Assembly: GCA_028714695.1 (NCBI GenBank)
Contig: JAQTLX010000010.1
Coordinates: forward strand, 1-64,000
DNA length: 64,000 bases
Source: Ignavibacteria bacterium
Lineage (GTDB): Bacteria; Bacteroidota; Ignavibacteria; Tepidaquicellales; Tepidaquicellaceae
Reading direction: 5' to 3'
Below, piece by piece: positions 55,341 through 62,415 of the stretch. Under the pieces are notes generated by a model. The model searched no databases. It was not told where the DNA came from and saw nothing but the letters and a program-made list of their open reading frames with translations. The position numbers and the translations under genes are program-made. How positions within the stretch are numbered: position 1 is the stretch's first letter; each line of letters begins with the position of its first letter.

Positions 55341-56126
55341 ATGAGATTATTGTATAAAATATTGCTTTTACTTATATCGGTGAACGTTCTTCAAGCCCAG
55401 CCCGTTCCAAAATCACAAAAAGACCATTTTGTTATTCAGTCTGTAATCGGCGAAAATACCGAATACCAGACTCCTTATTATATTCTGAGGTCCGATACGG
55501 AATACCCGAAAATACTTATTGATGCCTGCATACACGGTGATGAAGTGGCGGGTGCGTATGCCTGTGATACTGTTATGAAATACATCAATGTTTATGAAGG
55601 CTCAGTCGGATTTGTCCCGAAAGTGAATATACAGGCATTCAATCTCAAGGTAAGAGGCGTCGGAGTTGATTTGAACCAGGTTTTCCCTGGCGATAAGAAA
55701 GGCGCCATGTATGAAGACAGGCTCGCAAGTGATTTTATGGACTTCGTTCATGACTTCAATCCCGATTACGTAATAAACCTTCATGAAGCATGGACAAAGT
55801 TCGATGAAAATATGTATCAGCGTCAGAAAGACAAATCATTCGGTCAGACGTTCATTACGAATTCGGAAAAATTTTCAGACTTCCTCGTCCGTGCTAATCT
55901 GAATACAAATAAATACATAACAAGTCCGGAACTGAAATTTCACATACAATATTTCCCGTACAAACCGAATCACTCTATGGATAATATTATTGAGAAACTT
56001 AAGATTCCTTCTTATACGGTTGAAACACTGCGAACACTGCCTCTTGAAGACAGAATTAAGTATCAGGTACTTTGTATTCTGACCTTCATAGAAGAAAGCG
56101 GAGTGAAATTTACTTACGAACAGTAA
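55341..56126 (+). CDS. secreted zinc carboxypeptidase/aspartoacylase-like protein
   Basis: This 261-residue protein has a signal peptide (1-20) and an M14/AstE-AspA-type fold. Zinc ligands are His65 and Glu68 (IHGDE) and His148 (NLHEAW). A substrate-binding segment VGVDLNQVFPG (near 106-116) resembles DLNRxFPG of carboxypeptidases, and the likely catalytic Glu is in YTVETL near 240. It may trim peptides or amino-acid conjugates in the periplasm. It lies 46 bases after the Trp-repeat gene and ends convergent with the next gene. Confidence 0.86.
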   Translation: MRLLYKILLLLISVNVLQAQPVPKSQKDHFVIQSVIGENTEYQTPYYILRSDTEYPKILIDACIHGDEVAGAYACDTVMKYINVYEGSVGFVPKVNIQAFNLKVRGVGVDLNQVFPGDKKGAMYEDRLASDFMDFVHDFNPDYVINLHEAWTKFDENMYQRQKDKSFGQTFITNSEKFSDFLVRANLNTNKYITSPELKFHIQYFPYKPNHSMDNIIEKLKIPSYTVETLRTLPLEDRIKYQVLCILTFIEESGVKFTYEQ

Positions 56127-56139
56127 AGCAAATACTGTT

Positions 56140-57750
56140 TCAGAATTTCAGATAATCCACACCCTGCACAAAAACTATATCAAGCGGTATTCCCGCGCTA
56201 TTAATTCTGTCGAGGTCTTTTTTAAGTTCTTCTTTTATGAAACCGTCTTTTTCTATAAGCGCTTTTACGCCGTCATAGTCGCCGTCGCCCTGCAATTTCA
56301 ATATTTGCGCTGATGAAGAAATAACAGCGTCTTTCATATTATCGAAATTGACCGAATATGTTCCGTCGCTGTTTCTTGTGAATGCTTTTTTATCTTCAAA
56401 ATAATAGAACCTTACCATATTTGCTTTTCCGTGTGCGTCTGCAACACCGAATCTGCATGAACGAAGTATGCCGGCAAGAAATGTAACGTAATTATCCATA
56501 ACTTCACCTTCTTTCAGTTCACCCATTTCGTATAATTTCGTTACGATATATAATCCAAGTATATCCGCCTTGCCTTCTTCCAGCGCGGAATTTTGTTCCT
56601 TCAATGCATCCCTGACAGTACCCTTGCCGTTAATCGTATTTTTTATTCCGAGACCGTGCGCAACTTCATGAAACATTGTGTTCTCGAAGAAAGCGTTGAA
56701 CTTCACATACTTTCTCTGTTCCGGTGTAATCATTAGTTCGGATATCGGCGCCATTATATTATCGAATTTCGCCTTCATTATATTTTTCAACTGTAAGCGT
56801 CTTGAACCTTTTTTCATCTGTACTTCTTCGTCATTCGGCAGATTGATTGCAATAGTCTTTCCTCCTGCATTGCAATCGCCGGCATAATAAATCGCGTCAT
56901 AAGCATTCAAGTCCGAGCCGGAACCGGGATTTTCCGATTTATAAACTTCATCAACCGGCAATCCTTTTTGCAATTCTGGCAGCAATCCTGTGAATCTTTC
57001 AAGTTTCTTACTCCATTCAGGGTCTTTAATAAGTACATACGCTTCAAACGATGTTCTGTAACCGAAAAGTTTATCCGTATAGTTTTCAATAGGTCCGACA
57101 ACGAAATCAATATTTGAAGATTTCATGTCCATCCAGGCTAAATCGCTCGGCTGATAATTATCTGTAAGCAAAGCATCGGCTCTTAAAGACAAATATGTTT
57201 TCAGTCCCGGATTTTCCGCGAGTTCTGCTGCCTCTTTAAGCAAATCGGCAATTTTACGAATTTCATTTGAATAGGCTTTCGAATACGGCACAACTTTATA
57301 ACCGTCTTTTTCCTTCACAATAATTGAGTACGCGCCTGTTTTATTCGGGTCTTTGATTTTTTCAAAATCAGCCTTCGTCATATCCGAAGGATAAAAATTA
57401 GCCGTCGGGGGTTTTTCGCCGAATCCTTTTATAAAAGGCTTTTCATCGTTTAAAATATCCCACGGACCATAATTCATTTTTACAAATTCTTTTTCATATT
57501 CATCCGTAAGTTTTGAAAGCAGAGCGTCTTTATCTCCGAAATTCTGCTTCCAGAATATATCATCGGCAATTTTTGCCGCTTCAATAAATAATGGTATGAT
57601 TTTTTTCTCTTTCTCGCTCAGCCAGGATAGATTGGCGTTCAGAGTTACTTTTCTATAACTTTCAACTCTTTGTTTTATGCTATTATTTTGTGAATACATA
57701 GTTTGAACCGTAAATATAGTAATGAGGATTAAAAAGATTAGTTTACGCAT
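56140..57750 (-). CDS. M49-like dipeptidyl-peptidase III-type metalloprotease
   Basis: This 536-residue protein has a signal peptide (about 1-20, MYSQ). It shows the zinc site HEVAHG (near 359-364) and downstream EEGKADILGL (near 391-400), the M49 order. The motif is the pentapeptide HExxH, whereas most DPP III enzymes have HExxGH; a pentapeptide variant is known in the family. It should release dipeptides from short peptides. It is convergent with the carboxypeptidase-like gene; the two could act together on peptides in the envelope. Confidence 0.86.
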   Translation of the reverse strand: MRKLIFLILITIFTVQTMYSQNNSIKQRVESYRKVTLNANLSWLSEKEKKIIPLFIEAAKIADDIFWKQNFGDKDALLSKLTDEYEKEFVKMNYGPWDILNDEKPFIKGFGEKPPTANFYPSDMTKADFEKIKDPNKTGAYSIIVKEKDGYKVVPYSKAYSNEIRKIADLLKEAAELAENPGLKTYLSLRADALLTDNYQPSDLAWMDMKSSNIDFVVGPIENYTDKLFGYRTSFEAYVLIKDPEWSKKLERFTGLLPELQKGLPVDEVYKSENPGSGSDLNAYDAIYYAGDCNAGGKTIAINLPNDEEVQMKKGSRRLQLKNIMKAKFDNIMAPISELMITPEQRKYVKFNAFFENTMFHEVAHGLGIKNTINGKGTVRDALKEQNSALEEGKADILGLYIVTKLYEMGELKEGEVMDNYVTFLAGILRSCRFGVADAHGKANMVRFYYFEDKKAFTRNSDGTYSVNFDNMKDAVISSSAQILKLQGDGDYDGVKALIEKDGFIKEELKKDLDRINSAGIPLDIVFVQGVDYLKF

Positions 57751-57949
57751 AAAATTATGTTCTTTTAATTTTTGTGTAAATTATTCAAACACATTTTCAT
57801 TTACAATTCCATTCTGATTGTGTTATGCATGTTTTTTCGCCGATAAATGAAAAATAGTGCGTGTAAATTCAATACAAATAAATGTTTATTGAATTATTAA
57901 ATATTTTTGTTCATTTTACGTTAAATTTACCTTAATCAAACAAAGTCGA

Positions 57950-59503
57950 ATGATGAAAAGAATTCTTACCGTTTTTTTGCTTCTCGTCGTATCGTTTTCA
58001 GCAGTTTATTCACAGAATGGAACGAGAGCAGTAGATTATAACACACGTTCTATAGGCAGAGGCGGAACTGAGATTGGTTTTTTTGACAGTCCGTCGCTAA
58101 TGCTGACAAATCCGGCAGGTCTATCGTTCATTAAAAAACCGGTTCTTGATGCAAACGCAATCTTCATGGTTCCGATACCGCATTTTAAAAATTATTCAAA
58201 AAATGCAAGCGGAAACACGACAACGAACATTTTAAATGACGCTGAAGGAGACAAAACTCTATATGTAATGCCGAGTCTTGCATACGTTCATAATATTAAA
58301 GACAGCAAGTTGACTTTGGGAGCGGGTGTTTTTACGACAGGAGGAATGGGTATCGGTTTCAAACTGAATCATCAGTTATTTACCACTCCCCCGGGAAGTA
58401 CAAATTATCAGCAGCAGTCTTACAGTTCGAAATTTGCAATTGTAGAAGCAACGCTTTCCGCTGCATATCTTATTACTCCGAATTTTTCAGTCGGTGCAAC
58501 TGGGGAATTTGTTTATTCAACACTCGATATGTCACAGCCCTTCAGCCTTCCGCCTTCAATATTGCAGGGCAGGCTTGTAACAACACAGGGTGTGACTTCT
58601 TTCGGTTCGTATTTTTCAACTGCGAAACCGATGGGATTAGGATACAAGGAATTGACCGCGGCAGCGCAAATAGCAGGATTGAAATCATACACGTTCGGAG
58701 GCAAAATAGGATTTGCATATAAATACAACGACAGATTTTCTTTTGGAGCAAGTTATACCGCATCAGTTCCATTGAGATTCAAAAGCGGCACGGCTGATAT
58801 GGATATGTCGTCACAGTTCAACGAAGCATCAGGAGTAGCAGCAATGAATCTTGTCAACATTTATCACATATCGGTTGATTCGGCGGCAAAACTTGTAGCG
58901 GCATTGTTTTCGGCAAACGGAATCAGTCCTTACGCGGGTTTCATTGGAAAATATACAATCACAAATGATTTCAGTACACCCCAGTCAGCCGGATTCGGTT
59001 TGATGTATTCACCTATTGAAAAACTCAGATTCGGTTTCGATTTTGAATGGCTTAACTGGTCAAAAGCATTCAACAGCATGAAAATCACACTGTCCGCAGG
59101 CGATAACAGCAACATCAATAAAATGATAGGCAGCGGCGGAACGAATCAATCTGACCTTGTTATCGAATTCCCAATGAAATGGAAAGACGCTGTTATTCTT
59201 AAATTCGGCGGTGAATACGATATAAGTAAAGTTTTAACGTTAAGAGCAGGATATGCATACAGCACAAATCCTATACCGCCCGAAACAATTATTCCGATAA
59301 TGCCGGCAGTTCTCGAACATCATATAATGGCAGGCTGCACGTATGCACTTCTGCAAAAACTGGATTTAAACCTGGCAGTTGAATACGGATTGAACAACAA
59401 GGTCACAGCCGCAAGCACGCATCTTGTTGCATCCGAATACAACAACAGTGAAAGCAGTCTCAAAAATCTTCTGGGTCATATTTCGCTTTCATATCATTTC
59501 TAA
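57950..59503 (+). CDS. FadL/TodX-family outer-membrane transporter
   Basis: This 517-residue protein has a signal peptide (1-21, YSQ) and a plug-like N-terminal segment with the FadL mark NPAGLSF (near 55-61). A long 14-strand-type barrel ends LSYHF. The family imports long-chain fatty acids or hydrophobic compounds. It is divergent from the M49 gene, transcribed alone and closed by a terminator. Confidence 0.92.
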   Translation: MMKRILTVFLLLVVSFSAVYSQNGTRAVDYNTRSIGRGGTEIGFFDSPSLMLTNPAGLSFIKKPVLDANAIFMVPIPHFKNYSKNASGNTTTNILNDAEGDKTLYVMPSLAYVHNIKDSKLTLGAGVFTTGGMGIGFKLNHQLFTTPPGSTNYQQQSYSSKFAIVEATLSAAYLITPNFSVGATGEFVYSTLDMSQPFSLPPSILQGRLVTTQGVTSFGSYFSTAKPMGLGYKELTAAAQIAGLKSYTFGGKIGFAYKYNDRFSFGASYTASVPLRFKSGTADMDMSSQFNEASGVAAMNLVNIYHISVDSAAKLVAALFSANGISPYAGFIGKYTITNDFSTPQSAGFGLMYSPIEKLRFGFDFEWLNWSKAFNSMKITLSAGDNSNINKMIGSGGTNQSDLVIEFPMKWKDAVILKFGGEYDISKVLTLRAGYAYSTNPIPPETIIPIMPAVLEHHIMAGCTYALLQKLDLNLAVEYGLNNKVTAASTHLVASEYNNSESSLKNLLGHISLSYHF

Positions 59504-59513
59504 AAATTTTTTC

Positions 59514-59546
59514 GCAGAGACTCCGCACTGGAGTCTCTGCTTTTTT
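59514..59546 (+). terminator. terminator after the FadL-like gene
   Basis: GCAGAGACTCC and GGAGTCTCTGC (59514-59540) form a perfect 11-bp stem with a 5-nt loop and six T follow. Confidence 0.93.
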
Positions 59547-59895
59547 AGCATACCTTGCTTATTTTCACTTGAATACTGCCGTTAGCAGACAAACCCCACT
59601 ATCCCCAAAATACCCTGATTATTAATACGATTTTCCTATTTATAAAAGTGTCATTTCGTGCAAAAATAATTTTAAAAATAATACTTGACTTAATAATAAA
59701 AATTGATTATGTTAATAATAGATTTTTTTTATTGACTATTGCACGATAAATGGAAAACGAAAATCTTCCAATATTGCACAGATACACTGAATGCCGCCGG
59801 CTGTCAAAGCCGGCGGCAACTCGAACACGTGATTTTCGAAATATTTTTTTGATAATAATAATTTTTTATAATCCAACACAAGGAGTAATTCATTT
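59547..59895. other. 349-bp leader region of the cysteine-rich array
   Basis: No gene is supported. It is A/T-rich and contains two copies of TATTGCAC-x0/1-GATA (59738, 59772). A GC-rich hairpin at 59792-59818 is listed separately, and a clear AAGGAGTAA ribosome-binding site stands 14 bases before the first array gene. The promoter of the array must lie here, but no consensus motif is convincing. Confidence 0.65.
59792..59818 (+). promoter_or_regulatory. GC-rich hairpin in the array leader
   Basis: TGCCGCCGGC and GCCGGCGGCA form a perfect 10-bp stem with a 7-nt loop TGTCAAA. It stands out in DNA that is otherwise very A/T-rich. No T-run follows, so it is not a standard terminator. It is 78 bases before the first array start and could be a 5' leader stability or regulatory structure. 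Confidence 0.6.
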
Positions 59896-60258
59896 ATGAA
59901 AAAAATATCGATTCTATCCGGGCTAATGCTGACAGCATTGATTGCTTTTACGGCATTCACAACCAGCCCGCCTGCATCAAATCCTGCTGAAAAATTGGTA
60001 GTTCACGTTATTGGGTGTGAAACCTGCAGGAACATACAATATTGCATAAACGGAGGTCCGGTTCAGACAGCAACAACCAGTGATTTTGTTATCGAATGCA
60101 ATCCACAGTTACCGTTTATACAGATAATATGTATAAAGTGCTGTCCCGATAACAGATTTGGTACTGCAACATTCGATTGCGGCATTACCAAAGAAGTTAC
60201 TATTAAAGTCTCTCCTGATGCATCCGAATGCTCATGTTTCGGTAATAAGAAAAAGTAG
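59896..60258 (+). CDS. small secreted ten-cysteine protein, array member 1
   Basis: This 120-residue protein has an N-terminal hydrophobic signal (about 5-22) and a mature part with ten Cys: GCETC (41, 44), YC (50), one EC, IC, a KCC pair, DC, EC and SC. It shares the array pattern G-C-x2-C-x5-C, ...E-C-x-P..., I-C-x-x-C, ...C-G/D... and C-x-C near the end. It carries the CC doublet of members 2 and 4 but ends its mature start KLVVHV like 3, 5 and 6, so it looks intermediate. I do not recognise the family. A strong AAGGAGTAA precedes the ATG. Confidence 0.85.
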   Translation: MKKISILSGLMLTALIAFTAFTTSPPASNPAEKLVVHVIGCETCRNIQYCINGGPVQTATTSDFVIECNPQLPFIQIICIKCCPDNRFGTATFDCGITKEVTIKVSPDASECSCFGNKKK

Positions 60259-60305
60259 CAAAAGAAATAACTGTTTTCTTAAAGGAAAAAAAGGAGTAAC
60301 AAATT

Positions 60306-60662
60306 ATGAAAAAAATCTCAATTCTTTCGGCATTGTTATTTGTATCAATAATTATTTTTTCGGCATACGCTTTTAAACAACAATCTCCAAACCCAAACAC
60401 GGGATACTGGATTGATGTTTTAGGTTGTGACGATTGTAAAAATATTGTCTATTGTGTAAATGGCAGTCCGGAATATATTTCCAGAACAAAGCACTTTTAT
60501 GTTGAATGCGATCCTAACAGCCTTCAGCAGAATATTTGCGTAAGGTGTTGCGGCGACCGCTATGGAACAGCAACTATAATGTGCGGTACAACAAATGTAA
60601 AAATAACAGTCTCCCCGGATAATGCACCCTGTTATTGCGGCGACAAAAACAAAACAAAATAA
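60306..60662 (+). CDS. small secreted ten-cysteine protein, array member 2
   Basis: This 118-residue protein has a signal segment ending near AYA-FKQQ and ten Cys in the mature part (GCDDC, YC, EC, IC, RCC, MC, PC, YC). It begins its mature domain with GYWIDVLGC and is the closest relative of member 4 (GFWVDVIGC). It lies 47 bases after member 1, with AAGGAGTAA before the ATG and no terminator between. A short Lys-rich tail follows the last Cys. Confidence 0.85.
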   Translation: MKKISILSALLFVSIIIFSAYAFKQQSPNPNTGYWIDVLGCDDCKNIVYCVNGSPEYISRTKHFYVECDPNSLQQNICVRCCGDRYGTATIMCGTTNVKITVSPDNAPCYCGDKNKTK

Positions 60663-60720
60663 ATTAAAGGGTCTTAAACGATCCTCATTTACTAAACTAA
60701 ATTATAAGGAGTAAAAAATC

Positions 60721-61062
60721 ATGAAAAAATTATCAATCATCTCGGGAATTTTGCTGATTGCATTAACTGTCTTTATGGCATTCACTATATACCAGCCGGC
60801 AGATAAAACAGCCGACCAGTTCAAGGTACATGTGACAGGTTGTGACGATTGTTCCAAACTGCGTTATTGTGTAGGCGGCGGTCCGACAGTTTATCCGGGC
60901 TCATGCGACTTCACTGCTGAATGTAATCCGTTTGGACCTGTCGTACAAACAATATGCGTGAGGTGCGGAGATAAAGCAGGTACGGCGACTATTTATTGCG
61001 GGCAGACAAAAGAAGTTAAAATCGAAGTTTCGATGTTTGGCACTGCATGTGACTGCAAATAA
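60721..61062 (+). CDS. small secreted ten-cysteine protein, array member 3
   Basis: This 113-residue protein shares its first 23 residues exactly with member 5. Ten Cys are present, but the CC doublet of members 1, 2 and 4 is replaced by a single C (VRCGD) and an extra Cys appears in SCDF. It ends CDCK. The AAGGAGTAA site is 10 bases before the ATG. Confidence 0.86.
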   Translation: MKKLSIISGILLIALTVFMAFTIYQPADKTADQFKVHVTGCDDCSKLRYCVGGGPTVYPGSCDFTAECNPFGPVVQTICVRCGDKAGTATIYCGQTKEVKIEVSMFGTACDCK

Positions 61063-61119
61063 AGGAAGTTCTTTTATCAAAAAATTTCGAATAAAGTCTT
61101 AAAAGGAGTAAAAACAATT

Positions 61120-61467
61120 ATGAAAAAGAAATCAATATTTTCGGGTCTCATTCTGACCGCATTAATAGTATTTGCCGCATGCGCTTTTAAGCAGCAGCCT
61201 TCTAATCTGACAGGTTTCTGGGTAGATGTAATCGGTTGTGATGAATGCGATAACATTTCTTATTGTCTGAACAACGGTCCGGCAATTAGCGTTAACTCAA
61301 CTCACTTTTATGTCGAATGCGACCCTGCAAGCGAGCAGCAAAAGATTTGCGTTACATGCTGCGGCGACAAATACGGAACTGTGACGTTAGTTTGCGGAAG
61401 TGTGCCGGGTGTTAAAGTAAAAGTATCCAACGCAAGCAAACCATGTAATTGTTCCAATAAAAAGTGA
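61120..61467 (+). CDS. small secreted ten-cysteine protein, array member 4
   Basis: This 115-residue protein pairs with member 2 (GFWVDVIGC start, HFYVEC, CCGDKYGT). Ten Cys lie in the mature part (GCDEC, YC, EC, IC, TCC, VC, PC, NC). An additional Cys in the signal segment (FAACAF) resembles a weak lipobox, but the homologous position in member 2 is Tyr, so cleavage by signal peptidase I is more likely. The gap to member 3 is 57 bases. Confidence 0.85.
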   Translation: MKKKSIFSGLILTALIVFAACAFKQQPSNLTGFWVDVIGCDECDNISYCLNNGPAISVNSTHFYVECDPASEQQKICVTCCGDKYGTVTLVCGSVPGVKVKVSNASKPCNCSNKK

Positions 61468-61536
61468 ACTGTATAAGATTAATAATCGCTAAAAATTACA
61501 CTAATCAAAATAATAAATTAAGGAGTAAAAACTATT

Positions 61537-61881
61537 ATGAAAAAATTATCAATCATTTCGGGAATTTTGCTGATTGCCTTAACTGTTTTCATGGCATTCA
61601 CTATATATAAACCTATAGATACAACAGCAGACAAGTTCAAGGTTCATGTTATCGGCTGTGATGACTGTTCACAACTGCATTATTGCATCGGCGGACTTTC
61701 GGCTGTTTATCCGGGTTCATGCGACTTTACGGCGGAATGCAATCCTTTTGGCAGTTCAGCCGACCAAATAATATGCGTCAGATGCGGAGATAAATCGGGG
61801 TCTGCTCTAATTCATTGCGGTGTTACAAAAGAAGTAACAATTAATTTTATTGCATCTCCTTCAGACTGCCAATGCAAATGA
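61537..61881 (+). CDS. small secreted ten-cysteine protein, array member 5
   Basis: This 114-residue protein is the closest paralogue of member 3: identical N-terminal signal, then KFKVHVIGCDDCSQLHYC, SCDFTAECNPFG and ICVRCGDK. Ten Cys are present, ending CQCK. The AAGGAGTAA site precedes the ATG. Confidence 0.86.
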   Translation: MKKLSIISGILLIALTVFMAFTIYKPIDTTADKFKVHVIGCDDCSQLHYCIGGLSAVYPGSCDFTAECNPFGSSADQIICVRCGDKSGSALIHCGVTKEVTINFIASPSDCQCK

Positions 61882-61938
61882 CAGACATAAGTTGAAGTTC
61901 ATTTTTTAATTAAAAACATATTAAGGAGTAAATCAAAC

Positions 61939-62283
61939 ATGAAAAAAATCTCAATTATAACCGGAATACTAATTATTGCATTAACTGTATTCACGGGATT
62001 TACCATTAATCAGCAGACAGAAATTACAGCCGACCAGTTTAAGGTTCATGTCGTTGGATGTGATGACTGCTCAAAATTGCATTATTGTATAAACGGCGGT
62101 GCATCTATTTATCCGGGTTCCTGCGATTTCATAGCCGACTGCGATGTGTCCGGGACTGTTTATCAGACTATTTGTGTGATTTGCGATGGTAAATTCGGCT
62201 CCGCTGCAATAATATGCGGTCAAACGAAAGATATTACTATCACTTTAACTGAATCAGGGACAGTATGTAGTTGCAAAAAATAA
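61939..62283 (+). CDS. small secreted ten-cysteine protein, array member 6
   Basis: This 114-residue protein belongs to the member 3/5 subtype but is more diverged: the signal is KISIITGILIIALTVF, the mature part has GCDDCSKLHYC, SCDFIADC, ICVICDGK and IICGQTK, and it ends CSCKK. Ten Cys are kept. It is the last gene of the array; a strong terminator follows 25 bases later. Confidence 0.86.
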   Translation: MKKISIITGILIIALTVFTGFTINQQTEITADQFKVHVVGCDDCSKLHYCINGGASIYPGSCDFIADCDVSGTVYQTICVICDGKFGSAAIICGQTKDITITLTESGTVCSCKK

Positions 62284-62307
62284 ATCCGGATTTTTTTAGA
62301 TAATATG

Positions 62308-62342
62308 AAAACCCGTTATCATAGTTATGATAACGGGTTTTT
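62308..62342. terminator. terminator after the cysteine-rich array
   Basis: AAACCCGTTATCAT and ATGATAACGGGTTT form a 14-bp stem with a 4-nt loop, then T-rich sequence on the plus strand and A-rich on the other. It closes the six-gene transcript and may also serve the convergent gene. Confidence 0.9.
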
Positions 62343-62415
62343 AATATGCAGGAATTAATCCCGGTCAATAATACCATCAATCCAAAACTATTACTTAAGA
62401 TTTCAGTTTGACATA

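Noticed and set aside
61120-61190. Array member 4 as a lipoprotein
   Set aside because: The Cys in FAACAF lacks a proper residue at -3 and is Tyr in the closest paralogue.
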